Source: Candidatus Babelota bacterium (lineage in GTDB: Bacteria > JAGOBX01). From it: a stretch of 7,513 nucleotides of DNA. Of this stretch, positions 6,540-7,513 are shown piece by piece (the stretch's first letter is position 1; each line of letters starts with the position of its first letter). The position numbers and the translations under genes are program-made. The stretch is from the NCBI GenBank assembly GCA_017999075.1, contig JAGOBX010000162.1:1-7513 (forward strand). The letters run 5' to 3'. The notes below the pieces were generated by a model, which did not search any database, was not told where the DNA came from, and saw nothing but the letters and a program-made list of their open reading frames with translations.

Positions 6540-6568
6540 ATTAAAGTATTATTGTCATTTTTTGTCAA
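6540..6568 (-). promoter_or_regulatory. Sigma70-like promoter of the 383-aa integrase
   Basis: On the minus strand TTGACA (6568-6563), a 17-nt spacer and TTTAAT (6545-6540) lie in the gap between the two recombinase genes. They give a start near 6533 and a leader of about 35 nt. The downstream integrase can thus be transcribed independently of the upstream one. Confidence 0.55.
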
Positions 6569-6591
6569 GAAAATTATATTAAAAAATGAAT

Positions 6592-7513
6592 TTAAATAGC
6601 AGACACCCTGACAGAATCAGCCGCAATATCATTAAAACGCAAAATATCGTTTCTATCTACTAATTTTTTTTCTCTATAAAAATCAAAATCACACGGTAAT
6701 TTAAATATATCATTTCTTATTATTTCCATATTTGTCCACAAATAATTTTTTAATGTTCCCTCTGGTAATTTTCCAAGCAGAAAATTTATATGCGTTTCGT
6801 TCACATCTTTATTTGACAACTCAGAGGCAAAAGTATGACGAAATTGAATAGGCGTATATTTATTACATATCTTCTTGAACTTTTTACTCATCGAGGCAAC
6901 TAAATTTTCCCGCGAACCATTATACTCAAAAATATAGCCGTTATCTCTATTTTGCAAATATATTTTCTCAACCGCCGGTAATATTGGGATATATGTAGTT
7001 CTATTAAATAATCTTAATTTATGGTCTTTAACCGCAAAGCACTTCACACCATTTTCTATCGCAATATTTTCAAAAGATAAATATTTTAAATCCACAGGTC
7101 TTAGCCCTGTCAAATATATCAGCAAACAATATTTAAATAAAATCTCATTGGTTTCATATATCTTTTCTTGTAACAGTGCCAACTCTTGACTTTCAATCGG
7201 TTTCTTTGTTTTTTCAATTACATTTGCCGGAATTTTTACATCGTCATCATCAAAAGGATTCAAAGATATAAAATTTAATTTTAACGCTTTTTTCAAGATT
7301 AAATTTAATAGGATACAATATTTCCTTATGGTTGAAAAACTTTTACCCTTTCCAATCAAAGTTTTTTTTACAAAATTATAACCCGCCCCGCCGACTTTGA
7401 ATTTTTCAATTAATTCATTTATCATATCCGCATCAATACCTTTTATTTTTTTATTTTCAAAATGCTTTTTTAATATTTCAAGTTTGTATTTTTCATTAAT
7501 ATGTGTTTCAACC
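6592..7513 (-). CDS. Second tyrosine recombinase, N-terminus outside the window
   Basis: The frame stays open past the internal ATG at 7425 to the window edge, adding 29 codons (VETHINEKYKLEILKK and on). These align with the other integrase's core-binding domain (EEHRINILLEYWKEY), so the true start lies beyond 7513 and roughly 100 residues are missing. Numbered from Met 7425, the catalytic residues are R109 (TGLRPVD), K136 (KDHKLR), R196 (IQFRHTF) and Y228 (LKNYLW). The HxxR histidine is Ile193 and the GH histidine is Lys219 (LLGKL). It is clearly paralogous to the 383-aa integrase (shared RKYC, LTGLR/YTGLR, QFRHTF and GK signatures) but well diverged. Its tail lacks the WSxxGR motif and instead carries about 35 residues ending SVRVSAI. 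It lies 92 bp upstream of the other integrase on the same strand. Possible roles: a partner recombinase, or the integrase of another element. Confidence 0.85.
   Translation of the reverse strand, partial: VETHINEKYKLEILKKHFENKKIKGIDADMINELIEKFKVGGAGYNFVKKTLIGKGKSFSTIRKYCILLNLILKKALKLNFISLNPFDDDDVKIPANVIEKTKKPIESQELALLQEKIYETNEILFKYCLLIYLTGLRPVDLKYLSFENIAIENGVKCFAVKDHKLRLFNRTTYIPILPAVEKIYLQNRDNGYIFEYNGSRENLVASMSKKFKKICNKYTPIQFRHTFASELSNKDVNETHINFLLGKLPEGTLKNYLWTNMEIIRNDIFKLPCDFDFYREKKLVDRNDILRFNDIAADSVRVSAI

Noticed and set aside
6592-7425. 277-aa recombinase as a complete protein starting at 7425
   Set aside because: The frame is open to the window edge, and the 29 added codons align with the core-binding domain of the paralogue.

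Overview
The window is AT-rich bacterial DNA with the look of a decaying accessory or integration region. It holds no housekeeping operon. Two intact AAA+ ATPases of the DUF4143 type and two tyrosine recombinases sit among at least three broken genes, around a 3' fragment of a tRNA-Val gene that marks an integration site. Good Shine-Dalgarno sequences (AAGGA, GGAGGT) and sigma70-like promoters (TTGACA-17-TATTAT) argue against Bacteroidota-style expression signals. I cannot name the phylum; gene content of this kind is common in anaerobic, AT-rich bacteria.

Layout. 1-1479 (+): the C-terminal two thirds of a RecG-like/Schlafen-type (AlbA_2) putative transcriptional regulator, interrupted by one in-frame TAA. 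1480-1796: no recognisable gene. 1797-3104 (-): a DUF4143 ATPase with a near-consensus promoter whose -10 box lies inside a perfect 13-bp-arm palindrome. 3290-3887 (+): a degraded small gene with a nonsense codon and a frameshift. 3918-5144 (+): a second, divergent DUF4143 ATPase. 5187-5246 (+): a likely relic of an integrase C-terminus. 5275-5323 (+): the tRNA-Val(UAC) 3' fragment, read as an att site. 5363-5389: a rho-independent terminator. 5348-6499 (-): a complete tyrosine recombinase with its own promoter and a TTG start. 6592-7513 (-): a paralogous tyrosine recombinase running off the window.

Interpretation (inference). The tRNA fragment is probably the junction between two integrated elements. 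The DNA to the left would be the end of an older, eroding element carrying the ATPases and pseudogenes. The DNA to the right would be the integrase end of another element. A relic integrase tail on the left and a live integrase on the right both point at the tRNA fragment and share a WSxxGR tail, encoded by TGGTCG repeats spaced 11 bp apart. The most interesting items are this composite att site, the pair of paralogous recombinases that have replaced both catalytic-box histidines, and the operator-like palindrome over the ATPase promoter. I see no clear new multi-gene defence or metabolic system.
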